A stretch of DNA of 64,000 bases, from NCBI GenBank assembly GCA_005502925.1, contig SCPD01000002.1, positions 744,001 to 808,000 of the forward strand, written 5' to 3'. Under the pieces are notes generated by a model, which saw only the letters and a program-made list of their open reading frames with translations, was not told the origin of the DNA and searched no databases. Below are positions 8,526 to 17,922 of the stretch, piece after piece. A program made the position numbers and the translations under genes. Position 1 is the stretch's first letter; every line of letters begins with the position of its first letter. This stretch comes from Rhizobiales bacterium Y(2018). GTDB lineage: Bacteria > Pseudomonadota > Alphaproteobacteria > Rhizobiales > Aestuariivirgaceae.

Positions 8526-9950
8526 TTGCCGCAAGCCGTCACCTGCATCCGCGACGCCTCCTGGATCATCGCCTGGGATGTTTCGCGAGGCGAGCATGTC
8601 TACAGGCGCGACGGTGATGTCGCCTGGGCCGATGATCGTCTCGTCCAGGTTGGCGGGCACTATGGCGGGACCGTCACGCGTGAAATTTCCGGCCGCGACC
8701 GCTTGGTCATGCCGGGCCTCATCGACATTCATTGCCATCCGACGCAGACGCCGATCTTCAAGGGCTTTGTCGAGGAATACGGCAATCCGCGCCTGTTCTT
8801 CAGCGGCCGCCAGCATTTCCGCCAGAGCTTCATCCAGGACTCTGCCGCTCAATATGCGTCCGCCCGCTATGGCCTCGCCGAGATGCTGGCTGCCGGCACG
8901 ACCACGATCGTCGATCTGAGCCATGCCTATCCGGGCTGGCTCGATCTTCTCAGCCAGAGCGGCCTGAGAGTCTGGGTCGGGCCGATGTTCCGTTCGGCGC
9001 GCTGGTGGACCGACACCGGCCAGGAGATCAAATATGACTTTGCGCCCGATCTGGGCCGCGCCGCTTTTGCTGAAGCCGTGTCCGTCATGGCGGAGGCGGA
9101 ACGCCATCCCTCAGGCCGTTTCTCCGCCATGGTGGCGCCGGCCCAGGTCGATACCTGTACGCCCGAGCTGCTGATCGACAGCGTCCGCCTGGCGAAGGAC
9201 ACCGGGCGTCCGCTCTTCACCCATGCGGCGCAGAGCTATGCCGAGTTCAATGGCATGGCGCGGCGCCACGACATGACCTCGGTCGCCTGGCTCCACAGTC
9301 TCGATTTCCTCGGTGAGCGCACCATATTAGGGCACGCGGTGTTCACCGACGAGCATCCTTGGATGCAGTGGCCGACGCGCGAGGATATCGAGCTTCTGGC
9401 CAAGACCGGCACCACGGTCGCCCATTGCCCGACGGTCTTCGCCCGCGACGGTACGCTGCTGCATCATCTCGGCGCCTATATGGATGCCGGCGTGAACATC
9501 GCCATCGGCACCGACACCCATCCGCAGAACATGCTCGAGGAGATCCGCCTCGCCGAAACTTTGGCGCGTGTCGCCGCCGGCACCCGCCACACCACGAGCA
9601 CGGCGCGCCTGTTTCATGCCGCGACCATCGGCGCCGCGAAGCTCCTCGGCCGCGACGATATCGGCAGACTCGCCGAAGGCGCCAAGGCCGATATCGTGCT
9701 CTTCGATCTCGCGCGGCCCGAAATGCAGCCTTTGCGTGATCCCTTGCGCACCATCGTCCATTCCGCCGCCGAGCGCGCCATCAGCGACGTCTTCGTCGAC
9801 GGACACCAGGTGGTAGGTGAGGGACGCGTTCTCACTATCGACTGGCCGCAAGCGGCGCGGGCGCTGGCGGCCGAGCAGAAGCGCATCGGCGATGGCGTCG
9901 CCGATCTCGATGCGATCGCGCCTCTTTCTCTGCCCATGCTCGCCAGCTGA
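8526..9950 (+). CDS. amidohydrolase of the ATZ/TRZ (cytosine/guanine deaminase-like) family
   Basis: Metal-dependent hydrolase, 474 residues, probably cytoplasmic. The first metal ligands are His69 and His71 in DIHCHPTQTP. Later ligand motifs are FTHAAQ, ILGHAVFTDE and the Asp of IGTDTHPQN. This pattern belongs to the deaminase/chlorohydrolase branch of the amidohydrolase superfamily. The start is TTG at 8526, supported by GAGGAG about 8 bases upstream; no ATG occurs early enough to include the conserved N-terminal beta strands. It follows dctM by 18 bases, which suggests that it acts on the compound imported by the TRAP system. Substrate not determinable. Confidence 0.88.
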   Translation: MPQAVTCIRDASWIIAWDVSRGEHVYRRDGDVAWADDRLVQVGGHYGGTVTREISGRDRLVMPGLIDIHCHPTQTPIFKGFVEEYGNPRLFFSGRQHFRQSFIQDSAAQYASARYGLAEMLAAGTTTIVDLSHAYPGWLDLLSQSGLRVWVGPMFRSARWWTDTGQEIKYDFAPDLGRAAFAEAVSVMAEAERHPSGRFSAMVAPAQVDTCTPELLIDSVRLAKDTGRPLFTHAAQSYAEFNGMARRHDMTSVAWLHSLDFLGERTILGHAVFTDEHPWMQWPTREDIELLAKTGTTVAHCPTVFARDGTLLHHLGAYMDAGVNIAIGTDTHPQNMLEEIRLAETLARVAAGTRHTTSTARLFHAATIGAAKLLGRDDIGRLAEGAKADIVLFDLARPEMQPLRDPLRTIVHSAAERAISDVFVDGHQVVGEGRVLTIDWPQAARALAAEQKRIGDGVADLDAIAPLSLPMLAS

Positions 9951-9967
9951 CATCAGGAATATCTCTT

Positions 9968-10693
9968 ATGAAACGCGCTTTGATCGGCATTCTGACACCG
10001 TCCTCCAACACCATTCTCGAGCCGACCACCTCCGCGATCCTTTCCGGCATCACCGAGGCGTCGGCGCATTTCTCCCGTTTCACCGTGACGCGCATCGCTC
10101 TGTCGGGAGGCGCCAATGCCCAGTTCGAATTCGAGCCGATGATCGCCGCCGCCCGTCTTCTGGCCGATGCCCGGATGGGCATCATCGGCTGGAGTGGCAC
10201 TTCGGCGAGCTGGCTCGGCTTCGAGCGTGACCAGGCGTTGTGCGATCTGATCACCAAGGAAACCGGCATCACCGCCTGCACCTCGGTGCTGGCGCTGAAC
10301 GAGCTTCTGGGGCTGAGAAATATTCGCCGCTTCGCGCTGGTCTCGCCCTATACGCAGGACGTCCAGGACGCGATCGTCGCCAATTATGCGCGAGCCGGCC
10401 TTGCGGTCGTCGCCGAGGCGCATGCCGGCATTGCCGAGAATTATGCTTTCTCTGAGATCGGCGATGACGAGGTGCGGCGCATGTGCCGCACCGTCGCGCG
10501 TGACGGCGCCGAGGCGATCGTGATCATGTGCACCAATATGCGCGGCGCCCGCCTCGCCGAAGAGCTCGAGGCCGAGCTCGGCATCCCGCTGCTCGATTCG
10601 ACCGCGGCCGTGGTGTGGAAGGCGCTCAAGCTCCTCGCCATCGACACGCGCCGCGCCGCGGGCTGGGGCCGCATGTTTTCTGAAGCGGCTTGA
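9968..10693 (+). CDS. Asp/Glu racemase-superfamily enzyme (maleate isomerase / arylmalonate decarboxylase-like)
   Basis: Cytoplasmic enzyme of 241 residues. The N-terminal TPSSNT motif and the C-terminal GWGRMF block are typical of the maleate isomerase/arylmalonate decarboxylase group. Two-Cys members have a first catalytic Cys in a GCTS-like motif; here that motif reads WSGTSAS, with Gly77 in its place. The second Cys is retained as Cys188 in IMCTNMRG. Pro11, Thr78, Ser79 and Tyr128 fall where arylmalonate decarboxylase has its oxyanion-binding residues. A racemase using two Cys bases is therefore unlikely; a decarboxylase or one-Cys isomerase is more plausible. It is the last gene of the TRAP transcription unit. 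Confidence 0.82.
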   Translation: MKRALIGILTPSSNTILEPTTSAILSGITEASAHFSRFTVTRIALSGGANAQFEFEPMIAAARLLADARMGIIGWSGTSASWLGFERDQALCDLITKETGITACTSVLALNELLGLRNIRRFALVSPYTQDVQDAIVANYARAGLAVVAEAHAGIAENYAFSEIGDDEVRRMCRTVARDGAEAIVIMCTNMRGARLAEELEAELGIPLLDSTAAVVWKALKLLAIDTRRAAGWGRMFSEAA

Positions 10694-10713
10694 GCCCGAT
10701 TGGGGGACGAAGC

Positions 10714-12303
10714 TTACGGGCGCGCTTGTCTTTGCGGCGTAAGCGGTCCGGGCGGTGCGGCCCGCATCAGGGCGATGAGCAGGAGCCCGATGAGTGCGGC
10801 CCAGAAGGCGATGTTGAAACCGTCGATGAGAGACAACACATTGGCTTCCCGCCGGACGAGACCGGAGAGGGTCAGGGCGGCGCGGGCCTGTGCGGTTTCG
10901 GCGGCACCATGATCGAGGAAGCGTTTGGTCAGCCGGGCCAGAAACTGCGTCACCTCCACGTCGCCGGCCTGCACATGCAGACCGATCAGATGCGAATGGA
11001 TCTGCTCGCTGAGCCTGAGCCAGGTGGCCATGCCGCTCGTCATCAGCGCGAGCACGTCCAGACGCATCATCTGGATATAGGCGATGATGGCGACGCCCTG
11101 GGTTGGACTGGCGTTTGCCAGAGCAAAGATCAGGAGAGCGGTAAAGGTGAAGCCCTGGCCGACTGACTGGACCAAAGCGAGGAGGGCGAAATCATCCGCG
11201 CGCCAGGCATGCGTGAGGCCGGTGCCCATCCAGGCGGCGACGGCGAAGGCGATGAAGCCGACGATGGCGACGATCCGCGCGTCGATCCGATAGAGCAGAT
11301 AGACCGCGACCGGCACCGTCACGAAGAGGGGCAGGGCGACATGGCTGAGCATGAGAGCGCCCGCCTCATCCGGCCGGAAGCCGCCGACGAGGGTGAGGAA
11401 ATTGGGCACCAGCATGACATTGGAAAGGCTCGTTGCCATATAGGCGGCGATCGCCAGCATCACGAGGCTGAAATTGCGCGAATAGAGCACCTTGGCGGTG
11501 GCCCAGGGCTCGGCGACGACGGCTTCGTTGACGAAGAACAGCGCGAACAGCACGAGCCCGCCGATGAGCAGGGCCGATACGGTTCCAGACTCGAACCAGT
11601 CGAGCCGGTTGCCCTGGTCGAGGCCGGCGAAGATGAGCGCGAGCCCGGTGCCGAAGAGCATCATGCCGCCCCAGTCGGCTTTGCCGAGGAGCGCGCGGTC
11701 GACGGGACGGTCAGGCATTCCGAGCCAGGTGAGAAGCAACATGACGAGAGCGGACACGGCGCCTTGCCAATAGAGCCACTGCCAGCCGGCATGCTGCGCA
11801 TAATAATCCGCGACGGCTACGCCGGCATTGCTGGTGAAGGCGAGACGGAAGGAATAGATCGCCAGCGCGACGATCCACCAAGGCTTGGGCAGCGTGCTCA
11901 ACACAACCATGATGACTGCCGGAATAAAGACGCCGAGCAGCAGCCCATGCACGAAATGCAGCATGAGCAGCGTGTGATAGTCGCGCACGAAGGGTATGCC
12001 GAGCGAGATCGCGACATAGACGAGGCTCGGTCCGACCATCACCCGGCGCAGCCCGAACACAGTGGCCAGCCAGACGACCGCAGGCGCCAGGATGATCTGC
12101 GGCGCCGTGGCGACGGTGTTGAGCCAGGCGCCTTCGTCGAAGGTCAGGCCGAAGGCGGCGCGCAGATCCGGCAGTCCTACTCCGAAAAGCCGTGTGTCGA
12201 ATCCGACGATGAAGGATCCGAGCAGGATCGCTGCAACGCCGAGCAGCGGATTATGGGAGCGGCCTTGCGGGACGGGGATGGCGCTCGCAATAGGCTGGCC
12301 CAT
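10714..12303 (-). CDS. emrB: MFS multidrug efflux permease, DHA2/EmrB type
   Basis: Inner-membrane drug:proton antiporter of 529 residues with about 14 membrane helices. The proton-relay region reads GSFIVGFDTRLFGVGLPDL and aligns with the DHA2 motif (D in helix 1). The ATG at 12303 gives a normal N-terminus; the frame is open further upstream only where it runs opposite and alongside emrA. The gene begins 4 bases after the HlyD-type gene, so the two encode an EmrAB-type pump that needs an outer-membrane channel from elsewhere. The LysR gene facing away is the likely regulator. Confidence 0.9.
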   Translation of the reverse strand: MGQPIASAIPVPQGRSHNPLLGVAAILLGSFIVGFDTRLFGVGLPDLRAAFGLTFDEGAWLNTVATAPQIILAPAVVWLATVFGLRRVMVGPSLVYVAISLGIPFVRDYHTLLMLHFVHGLLLGVFIPAVIMVVLSTLPKPWWIVALAIYSFRLAFTSNAGVAVADYYAQHAGWQWLYWQGAVSALVMLLLTWLGMPDRPVDRALLGKADWGGMMLFGTGLALIFAGLDQGNRLDWFESGTVSALLIGGLVLFALFFVNEAVVAEPWATAKVLYSRNFSLVMLAIAAYMATSLSNVMLVPNFLTLVGGFRPDEAGALMLSHVALPLFVTVPVAVYLLYRIDARIVAIVGFIAFAVAAWMGTGLTHAWRADDFALLALVQSVGQGFTFTALLIFALANASPTQGVAIIAYIQMMRLDVLALMTSGMATWLRLSEQIHSHLIGLHVQAGDVEVTQFLARLTKRFLDHGAAETAQARAALTLSGLVRREANVLSLIDGFNIAFWAALIGLLLIALMRAAPPGPLTPQRQARP

Positions 12304-12307
12304 GACG

Positions 12308-13444
12308 TCAGTTCCTCTCGGTGACGCGGATGCTGGTGGTGACCGACATTCCGGGCCTGAGCTGTTCGACGAGTTTCTGGCCGGGCTCGAATTCGATGCG
12401 TACCGGAATGCGCTGCACCACCTTGGTGAAGTTGCCGGTGGCGTTGTCGGGCGGCAGCAGCGCGAAGGTCGCGCCGCTCGCCGGCGCGAGTCGCGCGACA
12501 TGTGCGTTCAGAATCTGGTCGGGAAACATGTCGACGGTGACCTGGACAGGCTGGCCCGGTGTCACTTGGGTCAGCTGGGTCTCTTTGTAGTTGGCTGTCA
12601 CGAAGACGTCTGGCAGCGGCACCACTGTGATCAGATTGGTGCCGACATTCACATAGTCGCCCGGCTGGATCTGACGTTCGCCGACCACGCCGTCGAAGGG
12701 AGCGACGACACGTGTATAGCCGAGGCGCAACCGCGCCGTGGCGAGCGCCGCTTCGGCGGCTTTGAGATTGGCGGAAAGGACATTCTCCTGTCCGGCGAGC
12801 ACGTCGAGCTGGCCCTGCTGGGCCGCGATGGCCGCCACGTTCTGGGCGAGATTGGCAATGGCCGCGTCGAGGTTGGCGGTGGCCTGCTCGACTTTCTGGC
12901 GGGTGCCGGACAGGCCGCCGCTCAGAAGCTTGCTCTGCCGCTCCTGCTCCTGGCGCGCTTCGACGAGCCTTGCTTCGCCGGCCTGGCGCTGCGCCTCGGC
13001 CTGCGCCACGACGGCGCGCTGATAGGTTTTCTGGTTGGCGAGATTGGCGAGCGCGGCTTTCGCCGCGGCGACCCCGGCCTCGGCTTGCGCCACGGCCGCT
13101 TGATAGTCGGCGGGATCGACTTCCATCAGGAGATCGCCGGCCTTCACCGATTGAAAGTCGGTGACCGCGACCGCTTTGACATTGCCGCTCACCCTGGAAC
13201 TGAGCCGCGTCATCTCCGCCCGGATCGTCGCATTGTCGGTCGTCTGCACCGCCGCCGCGCCCTGCCAGGCATTCCAGCGGTCGGAGGTGAAGGCCATGAG
13301 CCCACCTGCCACCGTGACGGCGAAGACCGGGATGACGAGGCGGCGCCAGGCCGAAGCCGGGGACGGCGGCTGGTTCGGCGCGGGCGGAACAGGGGCCGGC
13401 TTGGCGGCGGGATCGAACTCGGCGGTTTTGGGAGCGATGGTCAT
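12308..13444 (-). CDS. emrA: HlyD-family membrane fusion protein, EmrA type
   Basis: Periplasmic adaptor of an efflux pump, 378 residues. A Pro-rich cytoplasmic N-terminus is followed by one membrane anchor (about residues 33-52). The lipoyl half-motif VKAGDLLMEVDPADYQAAV follows, then a long alpha-helical hairpin rich in Ala and Gln. The second lipoyl half and beta-barrel read LGYTRVVAPFDGVVGERQIQPGDYV in parts. First gene of the emrAB unit, with a 106-bp promoter region shared with the divergent LysR gene. Confidence 0.92.
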   Translation of the reverse strand: MTIAPKTAEFDPAAKPAPVPPAPNQPPSPASAWRRLVIPVFAVTVAGGLMAFTSDRWNAWQGAAAVQTTDNATIRAEMTRLSSRVSGNVKAVAVTDFQSVKAGDLLMEVDPADYQAAVAQAEAGVAAAKAALANLANQKTYQRAVVAQAEAQRQAGEARLVEARQEQERQSKLLSGGLSGTRQKVEQATANLDAAIANLAQNVAAIAAQQGQLDVLAGQENVLSANLKAAEAALATARLRLGYTRVVAPFDGVVGERQIQPGDYVNVGTNLITVVPLPDVFVTANYKETQLTQVTPGQPVQVTVDMFPDQILNAHVARLAPASGATFALLPPDNATGNFTKVVQRIPVRIEFEPGQKLVEQLRPGMSVTTSIRVTERN

Positions 13445-13550
13445 GGGCGTTTTCCACTCGTTGGAGGGAAGATGGGCCCGAATGGATTGATTTATAATCG
13501 ACAGAAAATTGGAAAGTCTATAAAGTGTGGATGGATAATCTGAGAGATCG

Positions 13551-14468
13551 ATGGATCATCTGACCAGCCTCGCTGTGTTCACCCGCGTCGTGGAAAGCGG
13601 CGGTTTCTCGGCCGCGGCCCGGCGGCTCAACATGTCCGTCACCATGGCGAGCAACCATATCAAGGCATTGGAGGACAGGCTGGGCGCGCGTCTTCTCAAC
13701 CGCACGACACGCAAGGTGAGTCTCACCGAGATCGGCCGGGCCTATTACGACCGGTCGACCCAGATCCTGGCGGATGTCGAAGCCGCCGACCAGATCGCCA
13801 CCGCCCTCCATACGATGCCGCGCGGCACGCTCAGGCTTTACACCAGCACCCATGTCATCCGGTTTCTGGCACCCGTCGTGGATGAGTTCCTTACCCGCTA
13901 TCCGGATGTTTCTCTCGACCTGACGATCGGCGAACCAATGGTCGATCTCATCGAGGAGGGCTTCGATCTCGCGATAAGGACATTGCCGCCGCCGGATTCG
14001 AGTCTGATCATCCGCCCGCTCACCCCATGGCGGCACATTCTCTGCGCGACGCCATCCTATCTCGAAGCCCACGCGGCGCCCCGGCAACTGGATGATCTCG
14101 CCGCCCACAATTGCATGCGCTACGCTTATTATGCCTATGGCGATGAATGGCGCTTCGAGGGACGTGGCGGCGGCATCTCTTCCGTTAGGATCTCCGGCAA
14201 GGTCGTCACCAACAGCGCCGACACGTTGCGTCATCTGGCGCTTGCGGGTCATGGCGTGATTCTGGCGCCGAGTTTCGTCGTCGGTGATGACGTGCGCGCC
14301 GGCCGGTTGATCAGGCTGCTTCCCGACTTTCAGCCGGTGGAGTTCGCCATCACCGCCCTCTATCCGCACCGCCATCGCCTGTCGACCAAGGTCCGTGCCT
14401 TCATCGAACTTCTGAGCGAGCGTTTTGCCGAGCACCGGCGCTGGATGAATCCGCAGGACGGTGCGTGA
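13551..14468 (+). CDS. LysR-family transcriptional regulator
   Basis: DNA-binding regulator of 305 residues. The winged helix-turn-helix occupies residues 1-60 (SGGFSAAARRLNMSVTMASNHIKALEDRLGARLLNRTTR, in parts). The periplasmic-binding-like effector domain starts near residue 88. It is divergent from emrAB, the usual arrangement for a LysR protein that controls its neighbour. The 106-bp gap contains an AT-rich stretch (TTGATTTATAATC and TCTATAAAG around 13487-13525) that probably holds the promoters and the operator. The inducer is unknown. Confidence 0.92.
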   Translation: MDHLTSLAVFTRVVESGGFSAAARRLNMSVTMASNHIKALEDRLGARLLNRTTRKVSLTEIGRAYYDRSTQILADVEAADQIATALHTMPRGTLRLYTSTHVIRFLAPVVDEFLTRYPDVSLDLTIGEPMVDLIEEGFDLAIRTLPPPDSSLIIRPLTPWRHILCATPSYLEAHAAPRQLDDLAAHNCMRYAYYAYGDEWRFEGRGGGISSVRISGKVVTNSADTLRHLALAGHGVILAPSFVVGDDVRAGRLIRLLPDFQPVEFAITALYPHRHRLSTKVRAFIELLSERFAEHRRWMNPQDGA

Positions 14469-14558
14469 GACGGACCGGCATCTGGACGTCGGTGGCGCAA
14501 CTGCGTAACGCTTTGCAAGAGAACCGGGCGAATCGGCGTGATGCCAAGAGGAGCTGCG

Positions 14559-15950
14559 ATGGCTGAGACCGTTACCGCGAAGAAGGATTGGTGGTCGGCG
14601 ATCACGCCTTATCTCACGCCACGCATGCTCATCATCCTGGCGATGGGTTTCGCCTCCGGCCTGCCGTTGCTGCTGACGCTCTCCACTTTGTCCTATTGGC
14701 TGTCCAAGATCGGCGTCGACAAGACCACCATCGGGCTCTTCGCCCTTGTCGGCACGCCCTATACATTCAAGTTCCTGTGGTCGCCGATCATGGACCAGGT
14801 GCCGCTGCCGGTTCTGACGCGCCTGCTCGGGCGCCGGCGCAGCTGGCTCTTCGTCACGCAGCTGCTTCTGGCGGCCGCCATCTTCGCCATGGGGCAGGTC
14901 GATCCGAGCATCGATCCTTGGACCACGGCGTTGATCGCCATCATCGTTGCCTTTCTGTCCGCCAGCCAGGACATCGTCATCGACGCGTATCGCATCGAAT
15001 TCCTGCCCGAGGACGAGCAGGGTCATGGTGCGGCCGCCACCCAGATCGGTTATCGCTTTGGCTTGCTGCTCGCTGGCGCCGGCGCCGTCGGTCTGTCCGA
15101 CTTCTATCCCTGGTCGGTGGTGTTCGGCGTGCTTGCCGCCGCCATGATCGCCTGCGCCGTGCTGACTTTGTGCGTGCCCGAGCCCAAGGTCGCGGTGGCG
15201 ACGGGCAAGCGCGATTATGTTAAATGGGTCAAGGATTCCATCATCGCGCCCTTTGCCGACTTCATAGGCCGCCGCGGCTGGTTCGTCATCCTGCTTTTCG
15301 TTCTCTTCTACAAATTCGGTGACGCGCTCGGCGGCACCATGGCCAATCCCTTCTATATCGAGATGGGCTATACCGGCATCGAGATCGCCAGCATCAGCAA
15401 GGTCTGGGGCATCTGGATGACGATCGTCGGTGCCGTGCTCGGCGGCATCGCGGTGGCGCGCTGGGGGGTGTTCCGGGCGCTGCTGATCGGCGGCATCCTG
15501 CAGGCGGTCACCAACTTCGCTTTCGCTTATGTCGCCGTCCGCGGGACGGAATATGGTCTCTGTGCCAAGGCGGCGCTGGCCGCCGACCCGGCCGCCGTGG
15601 TGAGCACTTTATGTGCCGCCTTCCCGCATGATATTCCAGCACTCGCCATCGCCATTACGGCAGACAACATCGCCGGGGGTGCGGCCGGCGCGGCGCTCGT
15701 CGCTTATCTGTCGGGTCTGTGCAATGTCGCCTTCACGGCGACGCAATACGCTCTGCTGACGTCCTTCATGGCGCTCGGCCGCACCTGGCTCTCCTCGGGC
15801 AGCGGCTGGCTCGCCGATCACACCGACTGGTTCACCTTCTGGACCGCGACGGCATTTCTCGCCATTCCGGGCCTGGTTCTGCTTCTATGGATCATGCGGC
15901 TTTATCCAAGCGGCGCCGTCATCGCGCGGGGCTCTGCCGCTCGCTCGTGA
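14559..15950 (+). CDS. ampG: AmpG-type muropeptide permease (MFS)
   Basis: Imports anhydromuropeptides released by peptidoglycan turnover; in many Gram-negative bacteria it feeds AmpR signalling and cell-wall recycling. The 463-residue protein has about 12-14 membrane helices and the AmpG blocks FASGLPLLLTLSTLSYWL, TPYTFKFLWSPIMD and SASQDIVIDAYRIEF. The ATG at 14559 is preceded by AGAGGAG with 5 bases spacing; an earlier GTG at 14538 has no ribosome binding site. No recycling or beta-lactamase gene lies beside it, although a serine hydrolase occurs elsewhere in the window. Confidence 0.9.
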   Translation: MAETVTAKKDWWSAITPYLTPRMLIILAMGFASGLPLLLTLSTLSYWLSKIGVDKTTIGLFALVGTPYTFKFLWSPIMDQVPLPVLTRLLGRRRSWLFVTQLLLAAAIFAMGQVDPSIDPWTTALIAIIVAFLSASQDIVIDAYRIEFLPEDEQGHGAAATQIGYRFGLLLAGAGAVGLSDFYPWSVVFGVLAAAMIACAVLTLCVPEPKVAVATGKRDYVKWVKDSIIAPFADFIGRRGWFVILLFVLFYKFGDALGGTMANPFYIEMGYTGIEIASISKVWGIWMTIVGAVLGGIAVARWGVFRALLIGGILQAVTNFAFAYVAVRGTEYGLCAKAALAADPAAVVSTLCAAFPHDIPALAIAITADNIAGGAAGAALVAYLSGLCNVAFTATQYALLTSFMALGRTWLSSGSGWLADHTDWFTFWTATAFLAIPGLVLLLWIMRLYPSGAVIARGSAARS

Positions 15951-15968
15951 TGCGCTTCCCGGAGACAA

Positions 15969-17774
15969 GTGCTACAGTGGCACACTGTGACCGAAACCCG
16001 GAAGCTCGTGGCAATTCTGGCGGCCGACGTCGTCGGCTTCAGCCGGCTCACCAGTGTCGATGAGGACCGCACTTTGGCACGTCTGCGCGCGCTGCGCAGC
16101 GATCTGATCGATCCCACGATTGCGGTCCATATGGGCCGGGTGATCAAACGCACCGGCGATGGCGCGCTGGTCGAGTTTCGCAGCGTCGTCGACGCGGTCC
16201 GCTGCGCCACCGAGGTGCAGAATGCCATGGTCGAGCGCAATGCCGGCCTGCCGTCCGACCGGCGCATCGAATTCCGGATCGGCATCCATCTTGGCGACGT
16301 GGTGGAGGAAAGCGACGGCGACCTGATGGGCGAGGGCGTGAACATCGCCGCGCGCTTGGAGGGGGTGGCGCAGCCGGGCGCCATTTGCCTTTCCGAGGAC
16401 GCCTATCGGCAAGTGAAATCCCGCCTCGACCTGAAGATCGACGATCTCGGCGAGGTCAGGCTCAAGAACATCATCGAGCCGATGCGGGTCTACTCGCTGC
16501 ATGTCGGCATTCCCGCGGACGTGAAGCCAGCCTCCGTGCCGCAAGCTGCCGTGGCCGAAGCGCCTGCGCCCGGGCTCACCCTTCCCGACCGGCCCTCCAT
16601 TGCGGTGCTGCCGTTCGAGAATATGAGCGACGATCCCAGTCAGGAACATCTGGCGGATGGCGTGGTCGAGGATATTCTGACCGCGCTGGCGCGCCTGCGC
16701 TGGCTGTTCGTCATCGCCCGCAATTCCAGCTTCACCTATAAGGGGCGAAGCGTCGACATGAAGCAAGTCGGGCGCGAGCTCGGCGTGCGTTATGTGCTGG
16801 AAGGCAGCGTGCGCCGGTCCGGCAACCGGGTGCGCATCACCGGCCAGCTCATCGACACCGCGACAGGCGCGCATCTCTGGGCTGACCGCTTCGACGGCGC
16901 GATCGAGGATATCTTCGATCTGCAGGACGAGGTGACGAGCCGCGTCCTCGGTGCCATCGCGCCGAAGCTGCAGCAGGCGGAGATCGAACGGGCGGCGCAC
17001 AAGCCGCCGCAAAGCCTAGATGCCTGGGAGAGCTTCATCCGCGGCCTGCATCTCTTCAGCCAGCATTCCGACATATCGACCAGGAAGGCGATTGAGATGC
17101 TGGATCACGCCATCGAGCTGGATCCGGGCTACGCCAAGGCCCACGGGCTCAGGGCGGTATGCCTGGCCTGGCGGGTCTTCCAGGGGTGGGAGAACCGCGA
17201 CACGGCCTTCGCGGCGGCCACCGACAGCGTTCACCGGGCCTTCACCAGCGATGCCTACGAACCCTGGGCTTTCATAGCGCAGGCCTTCGTCAGCCTCGGG
17301 AAACGCGACGATCAGGCAGCCGTGGCGGCGCTCACCGAGGCCGTGAATGCGAGTCCCAATTTTGCCTTTGCCCACGCCTTGCTCGGTGCCGTACACGCTT
17401 TCGGCGGACGGCCCGCGCAGGCGATCGAATGCATCGAACGGGGGGCACGTCTGAGCCCGCGCGACATCTTTGCCGAGGAATACCAGCTGTTTTATTCCTT
17501 CGCGCATTTCCAGGCCGGGCGCTATGCCGAGGCTGCGGCGGCGGCCGAGCGGGCCATACAGCTCCGCCCCGAACATCCGGCGCTCTATATCATGGCCGCA
17601 TCCTCCTACGGACAGGCGGGCGAGATCGGGAAATCGAAGGATATGCTGGCGCAGCTGTCGAACCTCGTCCCGACAATTTCGGCGGCGGCCATCGCCGAGA
17701 CCTTTCCCTACACCAGGCAGGATGATCGGGACCGGCTTGTTGCCGGCCTGCGTGCCGGAGGGCTCACCGGCTGA
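15969..17774 (+). CDS. class III adenylate/guanylate cyclase with TolB-like and TPR domains
   Basis: Signalling cyclase of about 601 residues, apparently soluble. The cyclase homology domain covers roughly residues 8-180, with metal-binding Asp in LAADVVGFSRL and in KRTGDGALVEF, and the NIAARLEG transition-state block. A TolB-like amino-terminal-type domain follows (SIAVLPFENMS...HLWADRFDG, about residues 210-310). TPR repeats fill the rest up to the C-terminus. The start is uncertain: GTG at 15969 has GGAGA close upstream, and a second GTG at 15987 is possible. It follows ampG by 18 bases and may be co-transcribed. Product (cAMP or cGMP) not directly shown. Confidence 0.88.
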   Translation: MLQWHTVTETRKLVAILAADVVGFSRLTSVDEDRTLARLRALRSDLIDPTIAVHMGRVIKRTGDGALVEFRSVVDAVRCATEVQNAMVERNAGLPSDRRIEFRIGIHLGDVVEESDGDLMGEGVNIAARLEGVAQPGAICLSEDAYRQVKSRLDLKIDDLGEVRLKNIIEPMRVYSLHVGIPADVKPASVPQAAVAEAPAPGLTLPDRPSIAVLPFENMSDDPSQEHLADGVVEDILTALARLRWLFVIARNSSFTYKGRSVDMKQVGRELGVRYVLEGSVRRSGNRVRITGQLIDTATGAHLWADRFDGAIEDIFDLQDEVTSRVLGAIAPKLQQAEIERAAHKPPQSLDAWESFIRGLHLFSQHSDISTRKAIEMLDHAIELDPGYAKAHGLRAVCLAWRVFQGWENRDTAFAAATDSVHRAFTSDAYEPWAFIAQAFVSLGKRDDQAAVAALTEAVNASPNFAFAHALLGAVHAFGGRPAQAIECIERGARLSPRDIFAEEYQLFYSFAHFQAGRYAEAAAAAERAIQLRPEHPALYIMAASSYGQAGEIGKSKDMLAQLSNLVPTISAAAIAETFPYTRQDDRDRLVAGLRAGGLTG

Positions 17775-17818
17775 AGGCTTGCTACTCCGGGCCCGATGGT
17801 GATCTTATGGGAAATGGC

Positions 17819-17914
17819 AATCCGCTGTTGATGGCGGCGCGCCGAAGTTCCCTGTAGATCCCTGCAAATCCGCTGTTATTCCCCTGTTAATCCGCTGTAA
17901 ATCTGCAGCGGATT
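17819..17914. repeat. short AATCCGCTGT repeats ending in a hairpin between convergent genes
   Basis: AATCCGCTGT occurs at 17819, 17867 and 17889. An inverted copy, CAGCGGATT, ends at 17914. The last pair folds into a 9-bp hairpin (17889-17914). It lies between the 3' ends of the cyclase gene and smc and could act as a transcription stop for either, although there is no T-run. Confidence 0.6.
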
Positions 17915-17922
17915 AGCAGCGG

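Noticed and set aside
13518-15026. 502-codon frame opposite the LysR and ampG genes
   Set aside because: Both plus-strand genes are clearly identified; the frame covers their junction and has no family features.
17819-17914. CRISPR-like array
   Set aside because: Repeats are only about 10 bases, spacers are irregular, and there are no cas genes.
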